From: an uncultured Bacteroidaceae bacterium
GTDB taxonomy: Bacteria; Bacteroidota; Bacteroidia; Bacteroidales; Bacteroidaceae
Direction of reading: 5' to 3'
DNA length: 64,000 nucleotides
NCBI GenBank assembly: GCA_934394435.1
Contig: CAKRRN010000001.1
Span: 124,001 to 188,000, forward strand
Shown: one piece after another, positions 25,577 to 34,451 of the stretch
How the letters are laid out: each line of letters begins with the position of its first letter
Position numbering within the stretch: position 1 is the first letter of the stretch
Position numbers and translations under genes: made by a program
Notes under the pieces: model-generated
Database searches by the model: none
What the model saw: the letters and a program-made list of their open reading frames with translations, nothing else
Told to the model about the DNA's origin: nothing

Positions 25577-27451
25577 TCAAACGTTGGATTTCATCCTTCC
25601 ATTTCTCGCCATGGCATAGTCGAAGCAAGCTTCACTCTGCTCATTTGGCTTAACGAAATGATTCGACTTATGTTCGTTGGTTGCCTCTAAGAGCCATTCC
25701 AAATCTTCTCCTTGCAGTAATGGCGCTAGCATTTCGCGCACATGAGCGTGGTATGCGTTGAGATAATCAATCTCGTCCTGTTGGAGCATATCCCAGTTTA
25801 TCGGATCCATATCGATGGGGCAAAGCGTAAGGGGAGTGAGTTGTGCGAACTGTCCGAATTCGCTTTCCATGAAGTTCTCCACCAACATGGTGTTCTCGAT
25901 ACGTACGCCATGCTTGCCTGCACGATAGATACCCGGTTCGTCGGTCACGGTCATTCCTGGAAGCAAGGGTGCTGGCATGTGGTTCATTCGTATCTGATGA
26001 GGACCTTCGTGTACGCATAAGTAACTGCCCACACCGTGTCCTGTGCCGTGGCCAAAGTTGATGCCGTGTTGCCACATCGCGTACCTTGCCAGTACATCAA
26101 GTTGTGTACCACATGTTCCTATCGGAAATTTTGCTGTTGCCAGCCGTATATGTCCCTTGAGTGTAAGCGTATAGTCTATGCGCTCTTCCTGTGTTACGGG
26201 GCCCAACGCAATGGTTCGTGTGATATCTGTTGTACCGTCTTGGTATTGTGCACCGCTGTCAAGTAACAGTAGGCCATGAGGTTCTAATGGAATGTCCGTT
26301 TCCTTCGTTGCTTCGTAATGGACGATGGCTCCATGCTGTCCGTAGCCTGCTATGGTGTCAAAAGAGATGTCTCTGTAGAGTGGTTGCTCTGATCTGAATG
26401 CTGTAAGCTGGGCATCCACGCTCATTTCCGTCTGTCCTCCAGCCTTTACAGCAGGTTTTAGCCAGCGCAAGAATTTGACCATAGCTACACCGTCACGCAA
26501 CATTGCCTGGCGAAACCCTTCTATCTCTGCTTCGTTCTTAACCGCTTTCATGGGTGCGATGAGCGAATCATGTCTGATGATTCTCCAACCATTTTGCTCA
26601 GAGGGGACCACCTTGCAGTTGCATGACTGTGGGTCAATCAGCAGGGTACGGGGCGATTGCTTCGAAATTGTTTCGGGAAGTGTTTCGTATGGGAGGGTGT
26701 TGATGCCTTCTGCTTGTAGATAGCCTTTGACTTCTGACGTTAGCTTTCTGTTGTCGATGTATAGAGTGGCATCCTCAAGGCTTATGCTTAGGTAGCTTAC
26801 GAATACGGGATTGCAATGAACATCCGTTCCTCTCAGATTGGTAATCCATGCAATCTCGTCTAATGGGCATATTACCGTTACGTCGGCTCCAAGTTCCCTC
26901 ATTTGCGTACGGATTCGCTTCAACTTGCTTGATGCGGACTCTCCTGCGTATTTGATAGGTTGTATCTCAACAGGGTTCAAGGGAATCTGCGGACGGTCTG
27001 TCCATAATGCTTCTGCAGGATCAAACTGGGTGTCTAGTTCCAGTCCTGCTTGTTGCAGTTCAGTCCTGAGTCCGTTTACATATGCTACATTGTTGACCCA
27101 TCCGTCCACACCAACTCGATCTCCAGTCTTGAGTGACTGACAAAGCCACTCTGCAATGGTGGGAGTCTCTTTCATGCGTTCTTTCATCAGTTGGAAAGGA
27201 GTCGCCTCCAGCTGCTCTGCTGCAGCCAGAAAGTAACGGCTGTCAGTCCATAAGGCTGCATCTGACAACGTTACAACTGCTGTTCCCGCACTTCCGTTGA
27301 AACCGCTTATCCACTGTCGAGTCATCCAGTGTTCGGGTACATATTCACCGCTATGAGGGTCGGTGCTGGGGAGTATGAATGCGGAAAGCCCGTGGTCGCG
27401 CATGTAGTTGCGCAGACTTTCTACTCGATGTGTAATGATGTTCTTTTTCAT
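25577..27451 (-). CDS. pepP: Xaa-Pro aminopeptidase (aminopeptidase P), M24B
   Basis: 624 residues, the long three-domain form with two creatinase-like N-terminal domains and a C-terminal pita-bread domain. The metal ligands can be seen: LLLDSGAQYQDGTTDITRT (two Asp), FGHGTGHGVGSYL (His), TDEPGIY (Glu) and GVRIENTML (Glu). It releases an N-terminal residue in front of proline in the cytoplasm. The start overlaps the stop of the upstream acyltransferase gene by 4 bp. A post-catalytic domain at about 560-624 is usual for this long type. Confidence 0.95.
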   Translation of the reverse strand: MKKNIITHRVESLRNYMRDHGLSAFILPSTDPHSGEYVPEHWMTRQWISGFNGSAGTAVVTLSDAALWTDSRYFLAAAEQLEATPFQLMKERMKETPTIAEWLCQSLKTGDRVGVDGWVNNVAYVNGLRTELQQAGLELDTQFDPAEALWTDRPQIPLNPVEIQPIKYAGESASSKLKRIRTQMRELGADVTVICPLDEIAWITNLRGTDVHCNPVFVSYLSISLEDATLYIDNRKLTSEVKGYLQAEGINTLPYETLPETISKQSPRTLLIDPQSCNCKVVPSEQNGWRIIRHDSLIAPMKAVKNEAEIEGFRQAMLRDGVAMVKFLRWLKPAVKAGGQTEMSVDAQLTAFRSEQPLYRDISFDTIAGYGQHGAIVHYEATKETDIPLEPHGLLLLDSGAQYQDGTTDITRTIALGPVTQEERIDYTLTLKGHIRLATAKFPIGTCGTQLDVLARYAMWQHGINFGHGTGHGVGSYLCVHEGPHQIRMNHMPAPLLPGMTVTDEPGIYRAGKHGVRIENTMLVENFMESEFGQFAQLTPLTLCPIDMDPINWDMLQQDEIDYLNAYHAHVREMLAPLLQGEDLEWLLEATNEHKSNHFVKPNEQSEACFDYAMARNGRMKSNV

Positions 27452-28371
27452 AAGTCGTCCTTAATAGAGTTCTTTCTTAGCTTTAGCCAATCCTCGTAGG
27501 TTCGTTTCCATCGGTTGTGTGTCCATAGCCATAGCTCGGGCTGTTCGCGTATCTGTTTCTCCAATGAAGAGGCGTATAGGTCGGTTATTTCGTAGTTTTT
27601 ATGTTTTTGGGGCTCCCATGCCAATGGTATGATACGGCAGTGGTAATAGCCTCTTTTCGGACGTGTCACGTGTACATACACCATACATGCTGATACTCGT
27701 TTTCCAATCTGCTCTGGACCGATAAAGAAGGATGTCTTGTGACGAAGGAATTGTGTCCAGTGATGCATGGCTTCCCATTTGGGGCATTGATCAGCGATAA
27801 AGCCGATGATTTCGCGTTTTTCCCCTTTGCTGACCTTCAGTATGTGACGAAGTGTGTCTTTCATGGATACACATTCTCCTCCAAACTGCCGACGAAGGTT
27901 TACAAAGAAGTTGTCAATCATGGTATTTTTAAGTGGATGATATATTTGCGCTCCACAGAAGTCTAATCCAAGATGCTGGCTAAAGGAAGCCACCCATTCC
28001 CAGTTTCCGTAATGTCCCAGATAAGCTATGGCAAATTGTATGTCGCGTGTTCGCATTTCGGCTTGCAGTTCCTCTAATCCTTCAAATGTGACACGCCGCT
28101 CAATCTCCCCACTGCCCATGTGCATGAGCTTTAGTGTCTCTACGATGTAGTCGCAGAAAAAATGATAGTATTGCCGCTCTGTGTGTCTGTACCACTGGTG
28201 TGACTTGTCGGGAAAGGAATCCTGGAGTTGCTTGTAAACCAGTTTTCGCCGGTATCTGGCAAGATGATAAACCAAGGGGAATAGACAATCGGAGAGTGCG
28301 TAGAGCACCCTCATGGGCAATCTGGACAAAACCCAACATAGCCCCCAAAGCAGATACAGACCAACTTTCAT
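27448..28371 (-). CDS. Lipid A biosynthesis acyltransferase-like protein (LpxL/HtrB family)
   Basis: 307 residues from the ATG at complement 28369-28371. The frame is open for 80 more codons upstream, but that part is not like the family, and the chosen start gives the expected N-terminal membrane segment (MKVGLYLLWGLCWVLSRLP). The HX4E catalytic motif is in LGHYGNWEW. Enzymes of this family add a secondary acyl chain to Kdo-lipid A at the inner membrane. A promoter box TATTTTTG ends only 4 bp before the ATG, so the mRNA may be leaderless or nearly so. It heads a minus-strand run with pepP, the beta-helix protein and perhaps the GH43 gene. Confidence 0.88.
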   Translation of the reverse strand: MKVGLYLLWGLCWVLSRLPMRVLYALSDCLFPLVYHLARYRRKLVYKQLQDSFPDKSHQWYRHTERQYYHFFCDYIVETLKLMHMGSGEIERRVTFEGLEELQAEMRTRDIQFAIAYLGHYGNWEWVASFSQHLGLDFCGAQIYHPLKNTMIDNFFVNLRRQFGGECVSMKDTLRHILKVSKGEKREIIGFIADQCPKWEAMHHWTQFLRHKTSFFIGPEQIGKRVSACMVYVHVTRPKRGYYHCRIIPLAWEPQKHKNYEITDLYASSLEKQIREQPELWLWTHNRWKRTYEDWLKLRKNSIKDDL

Positions 28372-28375
28372 ACCG

Positions 28376-28383
28376 CAAAAATA
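28376..28383 (-). promoter_or_regulatory. Candidate -7 box (TATTTTTG) abutting the acyltransferase ATG
   Basis: The minus strand reads TATTTTTGCGGT followed by ATG. Transcription starting about 5-9 nt after the box would begin at or next to the start codon. Confidence 0.45.
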
Positions 28384-28621
28384 CGAAATAAATATGAATG
28401 AACCTCTTTGAGGGGTGTGAAGAAGTGAGTAATGTGCTTTGGGATATTTGATGAGGGCAACTGTGTCGCATGAGTGTCTGTCATGAGCGAAAGTTGTGTG
28501 CGAAAACCACAAAGTGCAGGGCTTTGCCAGATTTTCTCTAGTTAGGGAAAATATTTTATCCAGTTGTTTTTTTGAAAAGGAAGTTGCTGCGCGAATCATG
28601 TAAACTTTCATTTTTTCTTGT

Positions 28622-28629
28622 TAACTTTG
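28622..28629 (+). promoter_or_regulatory. Candidate -7 box (TAACTTTG) for the topoisomerase operon
   Basis: TAACTTTG lies 77 bp before the ATG at 28707. Confidence 0.5.
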
Positions 28630-28706
28630 TGGAGTTTTATCGTGTGCGCGTGTGCCTTATCAATTTTCGGAGGCATAACGGCATGTAACAAGGCGAATAT
28701 CAAAAG

Positions 28707-31391
28707 ATGACAAACGATGTTGCAATGACCGATGGTATCACCCATCACCTTAACCGCATGTACCAGGACTGGTTTCTGGATTATGCTTCATATGTGATTT
28801 TGGAGCGAGCCGTACCCCATATTGGCGATGGCTTCAAACCTGTACAACGACGTATCATGCACAGTATGAAGCGTATGGATGATGGACGCTACAATAAGGT
28901 GGCGAACATTGTGGGACACACCATGCAGTTTCATCCCCATGGCGATGCGAGTATTAAAGACGCGTTGGTACAATTGGGGCAGAAGGACTTGCTGGTGGAT
29001 TGCCAGGGAAACTGGGGTAACATCATCACGGGAGACGATGCTGCTGCAGGACGTTATATTGAGGCCCGGTTGAGCAGCTTTGCCTTGGATGTTGTCTTCA
29101 ACCCAAAGACCACAGAGTGGAAGCTCTCTTATGACGGACGAAACAAGGAGCCTATTGCCCTGCCTGTGAAGTTCCCCTTGTTACTCGCTCAAGGTGCTGA
29201 AGGCATTGCCGTGGGACTGAACTGTAAGATACTGCCTCACAATCTGGGTGAGATTTGTGATGCTGCCATTGCATACTTACGTGGGGAAGAGTTTCATCTG
29301 TATCCCGATTTCCCTACGGGTGGTAGTATTGATGTGAGTCGCTATAATGACGGACAGCGTGGAGGCGTGGTTCGGGTGCGAGCCAAGATTGAGAAGCGCG
29401 ACAATAAGACACTTGCCATTACGGAGATTCCCTACGGTAAGACTACGGGCACAGCCAGCAAACCCAGTACCTTTATTGACAGCATTCTAAAGGCCAATGA
29501 GAAGGGTAAGATAAAAATACGTAATGTAGAGGATCTTACAGCCGCCAAGGCAGAGATACTTATTCATCTGACTCCTGGTGCAAGCAGCGATAAGACTATT
29601 GACGCACTCTATGCTTGCACAGACTGTGAGATATCCATTTCGCCCAACTGTTGCGTCATTGATGACCGAAAACCACGGTTTCTTGCTGTGAGCGATGTGC
29701 TTCGCAACAATGTTGATACCACCTTGGAACTCCTGCGTAAGGAACGTCTTATACGTAAGGGTGAATTGCTGGAGAGTCTATTGTTTGCCTCGCTCGAGCA
29801 GATTTTTATAGAAGAACGTATCTACAAGGACCGTCAGTTTGAGAATGCCAAGGATATGGACACAGCCGTTGAGTGGGTGGACAGCCGTCTGAAACCTTGG
29901 TATCCCAAGTTGGTGAGGGAGGTGACACGCGATGATATCCTGCGCCTGATGGAAATCAAGATGGGGCGTATCTTGAAGTTTAATAAGGATAAGGCTGAAG
30001 AGAACATTGCTCGCATGAAGGCCGAGGTGGAGCAGATAGACCGTGAACTGGCCAATATGGTGGAGGTTACTTGCCAATGGTTTGAGTTTATCAAAGGCAA
30101 GTATGGTAAGCAACATCCTCGTCTGACCGAAATCAAAAACTTTGATACTATATCGGCAGCTAAGGTGGTAGAAGCCAACGAAAAACTCTATATCAACCGC
30201 GAGGAAGGCTTCATAGGCACCTCTTTGAAGAAGGATGAATTTGTGTGCAACTGTTCTGATATTGATGACGTCATCATCTTCTATCGCGATGGTACTTACA
30301 AGGTAGTGCGTATTGCGGAGAAACTCTTCGTTGGGGAGACTGAGCGCAGTAAGGCAGAGAAGAAAAAGGCGGAGATTATCCATCTGGCAGTATTCCGTAA
30401 GAGTGACTCACGCACCATTTACAATGCTATTTATCGCGATGGAAAGGCTGGGACATCGTATATGAAGAGATTTAATGTGACCAGCATCACACGCGACCGC
30501 GAGTATGATTTGACACAAGGCAAGCCTGGTAGCCGTGTGCTCTACTTTACGGCAAATCCCAATGGTGAGGCAGAGGTTGTAAAGGTGGTGCTCAAGCCCA
30601 ACCCTAAGATTAAGAAGATATTCTTCGACCGCGACTTCAGTCAGTTGGCCATAAAAGGACGTCAGAGTATGGGCAATCTGCTAACCAAACTGGATGTGAG
30701 TCGTATTACTCTCAAGAGTCATGGAGGAAGCACGCTGGGTGGACGTAAGGTCTGGTTTGATTTTGATGTACACCGGCTCAATTATGATGAACAGGGGACT
30801 TACTTAGGTGAGTTTAACAACGATGACAAAATATTGGTGGTGCTGGACAACGCGGACTTCTATATTACCAATTTCGATGCTAATAACCACTATGAGGACA
30901 ATATTGTGCGCATCGAGAAATACAATCCTGACAAGGTCTGGACAGCAGCTCTCTTTGATGAAGAACAAGGTGGATACCTCTATGTAAAGAGGTTTAAGCT
31001 GGAAGCCACAGCACGCCATCAGAATTATTTGGGTGAGAATCCAGGGAATAAGCTTCTCTTACTTACCGATACGGCTTACCCTCATCTGCTTGTTACGATG
31101 GGTGGGTCAGACAGTTTCCGCGCACCAATTGATATGGAAGCGGATGAGTTTGTGGGCGTCAAGAGTTTCAAGGCACGTGGCAAGCGTGTGACCACCTTTG
31201 CTGTAGACCGTGTGGAGGAACTTGAACCTACGAAGCAACCTGAATCTGATGTTGCTGATACGGAGCAAGCTGTTGATTATGAGCCGACATCTTCCGTTGA
31301 ACAAGATTCAGGGGAAAGTCTTGATAAGGAGGAGAGTCAGCAAGATGTGCTGGACGAAATGACTGGACAACTGCATATGTTCGATGAGTAA
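28707..31391 (+). CDS. parC: Type II topoisomerase subunit A (topoisomerase IV / ParC-like)
   Basis: 894 residues. The catalytic tyrosine is Y117 in AAGRYIEARLS. The quinolone-region motif is HPHGDASIKDAL at 76-87, so the position equal to E. coli GyrA Ser83 is Ala81 here. A winged-helix/tower/coiled-coil core reaches to about 500, followed by a shortened beta-pinwheel C-terminal domain and an acidic tail (about 850-894). With the ParE/GyrB-like subunit it would pass DNA strands for decatenation. The partner gene is not in the window. The stop overlaps the next gene by 8 bp. Bacteroidetes carry GyrA separately; the short C-terminal domain favours topoisomerase IV. Confidence 0.9.
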   Translation: MTNDVAMTDGITHHLNRMYQDWFLDYASYVILERAVPHIGDGFKPVQRRIMHSMKRMDDGRYNKVANIVGHTMQFHPHGDASIKDALVQLGQKDLLVDCQGNWGNIITGDDAAAGRYIEARLSSFALDVVFNPKTTEWKLSYDGRNKEPIALPVKFPLLLAQGAEGIAVGLNCKILPHNLGEICDAAIAYLRGEEFHLYPDFPTGGSIDVSRYNDGQRGGVVRVRAKIEKRDNKTLAITEIPYGKTTGTASKPSTFIDSILKANEKGKIKIRNVEDLTAAKAEILIHLTPGASSDKTIDALYACTDCEISISPNCCVIDDRKPRFLAVSDVLRNNVDTTLELLRKERLIRKGELLESLLFASLEQIFIEERIYKDRQFENAKDMDTAVEWVDSRLKPWYPKLVREVTRDDILRLMEIKMGRILKFNKDKAEENIARMKAEVEQIDRELANMVEVTCQWFEFIKGKYGKQHPRLTEIKNFDTISAAKVVEANEKLYINREEGFIGTSLKKDEFVCNCSDIDDVIIFYRDGTYKVVRIAEKLFVGETERSKAEKKKAEIIHLAVFRKSDSRTIYNAIYRDGKAGTSYMKRFNVTSITRDREYDLTQGKPGSRVLYFTANPNGEAEVVKVVLKPNPKIKKIFFDRDFSQLAIKGRQSMGNLLTKLDVSRITLKSHGGSTLGGRKVWFDFDVHRLNYDEQGTYLGEFNNDDKILVVLDNADFYITNFDANNHYEDNIVRIEKYNPDKVWTAALFDEEQGGYLYVKRFKLEATARHQNYLGENPGNKLLLLTDTAYPHLLVTMGGSDSFRAPIDMEADEFVGVKSFKARGKRVTTFAVDRVEELEPTKQPESDVADTEQAVDYEPTSSVEQDSGESLDKEESQQDVLDEMTGQLHMFDE

Positions 31392-32244
31392 TCTGATACG
31401 TCGTTTTGCTCTTTTCGGGCTTCTTGCCTGTGTTTCCCCTTTTATGGGTTATGGGGGTGACAGTTCTGTGCTTGCGCAGGAAGGGGTTTCTTCCGTAGAG
31501 TACTTGTCTACTGGAAGACAAGTAAATCGCTCTGTTCTGTTGGGCATCGGACGTTCCAATCAGTTGGATACCTATCTCTCACCCATGGAATACAGCGGAC
31601 CTCAGCTCTCTTTCCTTACTTCTCGTGAGCGTATGACAGGGATGGCTGGCGGGCACATCGCGTTTCAGAGTATGTTGCAGGGAGCCTTTTGCTATGTTGA
31701 GAATCCAGCAGCGACAGCCAATGAGTTGGGTGGCAGAATTGGTTATGATGCAGGATGGCATTATGTATGGCAACTTGTGAGTCATTTGAAACTGAAAGCA
31801 GGTGGACTGGTTGGCACAGACGTGGGGTTTCTTTATAATTCGCGTAATGGTAATAATCCAGCCCAAGCACGTGCAAATATAGATCTCTCACTTTCTGCAG
31901 GGGGAGCCTATACTTTTCGCATCAGGCGATTGCCCCTTGAGGTAAACTATCAAGCTGATCTCCCTTTGCTTGGCTGTATGTTCTCGCCTCATTACGGAGA
32001 AAGCTATTATGAGATTTATCAGGGCTACGGGAATCATTACGTGCGGTTTGTGAATCCTGCTAATGCTTTAAGTTTAAGGCAACTGCTTTGTCTGGACTTA
32101 TGCTTCTCTCGTACGACCTTGCGTATGGGATACTTGAGTGACATACGTCAGAGCCACGTGAATGGTATCAAGACACACGATATAAGTCGCTCGTTCATGT
32201 TAGGCTTTGTGCGACATTTTCAGGTATTAAAGAGAAAAAAATGA
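31384..32244 (+). CDS. DUF3316 family protein, exported
   Basis: 286 residues with an N-terminal signal-like hydrophobic stretch (about 5-24, ending near SVLAQE). The remaining sequence is beta-rich with many Tyr/Gly residues and ends in FVRHFQVLKRKK. The pattern SVEYLSTGRQVNRSVLLGIG is typical of DUF3316 proteins of Bacteroidales, probably outer-membrane barrels. Function unknown. It overlaps the topoisomerase stop by 8 bp and the S41 peptidase start by 4 bp, so the three genes share a transcript. Confidence 0.8.
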   Translation: MSNLIRRFALFGLLACVSPFMGYGGDSSVLAQEGVSSVEYLSTGRQVNRSVLLGIGRSNQLDTYLSPMEYSGPQLSFLTSRERMTGMAGGHIAFQSMLQGAFCYVENPAATANELGGRIGYDAGWHYVWQLVSHLKLKAGGLVGTDVGFLYNSRNGNNPAQARANIDLSLSAGGAYTFRIRRLPLEVNYQADLPLLGCMFSPHYGESYYEIYQGYGNHYVRFVNPANALSLRQLLCLDLCFSRTTLRMGYLSDIRQSHVNGIKTHDISRSFMLGFVRHFQVLKRKK

Positions 32245-33272
32245 TGAAACCGCGCTGCTTACTATATTTGCTCTTGGGACTTTGTGTGCTGGTGGGATGC
32301 CAGCAGGGGGAATCAGAATATGATGATTCTCCGCAGACAAACGTGAATGCGCTTTGGCGCATCATTGATGAACACTATTGTTTCCTTGATTATAAGGAGC
32401 AAACGTTGGGATTCAGTTGGGCAGACAAGCAGCAGGAATATTGCAAGATGGTTCGTCCAGATATGAGTCGAAGCCAACTCTTTGAGGTCTTGTGCCGTAT
32501 GCTTTCTACCTTGAAGGATGGTCACGTCAACATTTATAGTAGTCTGGATGTCGGACGAAACTGGTCGTGGAAGGAAGATTATCCAGAAAATCTCGACCGT
32601 GAGTTGCGTGACTCCTATTTAGGGACAGACTATCGCATCGCCAGTGGACTCAAGTATCGCATTCTGGATGATAATGTTGCTTATGTGGTTTATGAAAGCT
32701 TCTCCGATGCTGTTGGCGAGGGAAACCTTGATGACATGCTCTATTATCTGCGTCTGTGTAATGGTCTCATCTTAGACATCCGAGGTAATTCGGGTGGCAT
32801 GCTTACCAATGCGGAGACTTTGGCAGCACGTTTCACCAACGAGCGTACGTTGGTGGGCTACGTGAGACATAAGACGGGAAAGGGACATAATGACTTCTCA
32901 CAGCCTCAAGCGGAGTACGTCAAACCCGCTCTCAAACGAGTGCGTTGGCAGAAGCCAGTTGTTGTGTTGGTCAATCGTTCTTGCTTCAGTGCAGCCAATA
33001 CCTTTGTGCGTGACATGAAGCAGATGTCTCAAGTTACGGTCATGGGAGATAGCACAGGCGGTGGAAGTGGTATGCCTTTCAGTAGCGAACTGCCTATAGG
33101 ATGGGCTGTCCGTATCAGTGCTTGTCCCTCTTACGATGTGGATATGCAGCAGATAGAAGCTGGCATCCCACCCGATATTCCTTGTGCGCTTGATAGTGCG
33201 GAAGCCCTGCGCGGCAAGGATAGTATGATTGAAAAAGCACGCGAGTATCTGGGCGCAGTACAAACACGGTAA
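32241..33272 (+). CDS. S41 family peptidase, lipoprotein
   Basis: 343 residues. The lipobox is LCVLVGCQQ (Cys at about 20). A helical domain (about 30-110, DEHYCFLDYKEQTLGFSW) precedes the S41 catalytic core: LILDIRGNSGGML, and the nucleophile Ser250 in VNRSCFSAANTFVRD, then GDSTGGGSGMP. There is no clear PDZ domain, as in the tricorn-core/C-terminal-processing-like S41 lipoproteins of Bacteroidales. It probably acts in the periplasm or on the outer membrane; the substrate is unknown. It ends the parC transcript. Confidence 0.9.
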   Translation: MMKPRCLLYLLLGLCVLVGCQQGESEYDDSPQTNVNALWRIIDEHYCFLDYKEQTLGFSWADKQQEYCKMVRPDMSRSQLFEVLCRMLSTLKDGHVNIYSSLDVGRNWSWKEDYPENLDRELRDSYLGTDYRIASGLKYRILDDNVAYVVYESFSDAVGEGNLDDMLYYLRLCNGLILDIRGNSGGMLTNAETLAARFTNERTLVGYVRHKTGKGHNDFSQPQAEYVKPALKRVRWQKPVVVLVNRSCFSAANTFVRDMKQMSQVTVMGDSTGGGSGMPFSSELPIGWAVRISACPSYDVDMQQIEAGIPPDIPCALDSAEALRGKDSMIEKAREYLGAVQTR

Positions 33273-33455
33273 TCACCTGAGGTAATATGCATTGTCTCGT
33301 ACTCTAACATATATGATTTGCTACTTTAATATGTATTCTTTAGATGAACATCATAATGTTTCTTTTTTCAGAAGGTCGCGAAAGAGGAAAACTTTGTTTA
33401 TTTTATTCTCTTAACGTACAATAAACAGAGATACTTACTCGTTATTATTGATAGG

Positions 33456-34394
33456 ATGAAAAGACTGCTTTGGATAGGGATGTTACTTGTAACTGTGCAA
33501 GTAAGGGCACAGTTTGATGTGGCGTTTACTAATTCATGGGCGCTTCAGTCTTGGTATAACCCTGCAGCGGCAGGCGTTTATGGAAAGTTGGATGTTCGTG
33601 GAGTCTATAGTCAGCAGATGGCTGGCTTCTCAGGTTCGCCTGCAACAATGACTCTGACTGCAGACTTGCCTTTGTGGTTTACTGGTCCGAACCATGGTGC
33701 CGGATTAGGTTTTATGAATGACAAGGCAGGATTGTTTACTACAAAAAAAATATATCTGCAGTATGCTTATCATCAGAAACTGGGTAAGGGAAGGTTAAGC
33801 GCAGGCATTCGCCCTGTAATTCTTACGGAAGGATTTGATGGTTCGAAGGCTGATGTTGAAGATAGTAGTGACCCTGCTTTTGCCAGTAGTCAGGTCAACG
33901 GGACTGCTTTTGACTTAGATGCGGGATTGCGCTACACATACAAACAAATATGGTATGCTGGCGTGAGTGCCTCGCATCTGCTGGCTCCTACTATCCGTTT
34001 GGGTGATGAGAAGAGCTATGAACTGAAGGTTGATCCTTCGTTCTATGCAATGGGGGGATATAAGTTCCGCTTTCGTCAACCTCAGTATGCTGTGGCAACA
34101 GATGCTATCCTGAGGACGGATTTGAGCGAATGGAGAGCGGATTTGAGCGCAAGACTGATGTATGATGGAGCCAAACATAAACTCTATGGAGGTGTGATGT
34201 ACAGTCCTACTTATAGTGTGGGTGTTATGTTGGGTATTGACTTCCATGGCATAAATATTGGATATAGTTATGAGATGTATACGGGAGGCATTGGGGCGTT
34301 GAATGGCACTCATGAAGTGATGGTCGGTTATCAGACGGACTTAAATCTGTTCAAGAAAGGTAAGAACCTACATAAAAGTGTACGCTTGCTCTGA
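33456..34394 (+). CDS. porP: Type IX secretion system protein PorP (PorP/SprF family)
   Basis: 312 residues with a signal peptide (MKRLLWIGMLLVTVQVRA). The start of the mature protein, QFDVAFTNSWALQSWYNPAAAG, is the hallmark of PorP/SprF, which are outer-membrane barrels. The rest is strand-rich with many Gly/Tyr pairs, as in a 14-strand barrel. PorP is needed for type IX secretion and for anchoring partner complexes. It is the first gene of a porP-K-L-M-N array, the usual order, with porK starting 58 bp downstream. Confidence 0.94.
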   Translation: MKRLLWIGMLLVTVQVRAQFDVAFTNSWALQSWYNPAAAGVYGKLDVRGVYSQQMAGFSGSPATMTLTADLPLWFTGPNHGAGLGFMNDKAGLFTTKKIYLQYAYHQKLGKGRLSAGIRPVILTEGFDGSKADVEDSSDPAFASSQVNGTAFDLDAGLRYTYKQIWYAGVSASHLLAPTIRLGDEKSYELKVDPSFYAMGGYKFRFRQPQYAVATDAILRTDLSEWRADLSARLMYDGAKHKLYGGVMYSPTYSVGVMLGIDFHGINIGYSYEMYTGGIGALNGTHEVMVGYQTDLNLFKKGKNLHKSVRLL

Positions 34395-34451
34395 CCTTGC
34401 CAGCTTGCGAAGGTAAAGAAAGAAATATATACAGAGAGAAATACAAATAAT

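Larger units (their letters stand above)
28372..28706. other. Divergent intergenic region between acyltransferase and topoisomerase genes
   Basis: 335 bp. It holds the minus-strand box at 28376-28383 and the plus-strand box at 28622-28629. The minus-strand frame that crosses most of it is open by chance: it lies upstream of a promoter and is unlike the acyltransferase family. No repeat or RNA gene was seen. Confidence 0.5.

Noticed and set aside
28372..28611. 80-codon N-terminal extension of the acyltransferase frame
   Set aside because: The extension is upstream of a promoter box, lacks the membrane segment expected at the N-terminus and does not resemble LpxL-like proteins.
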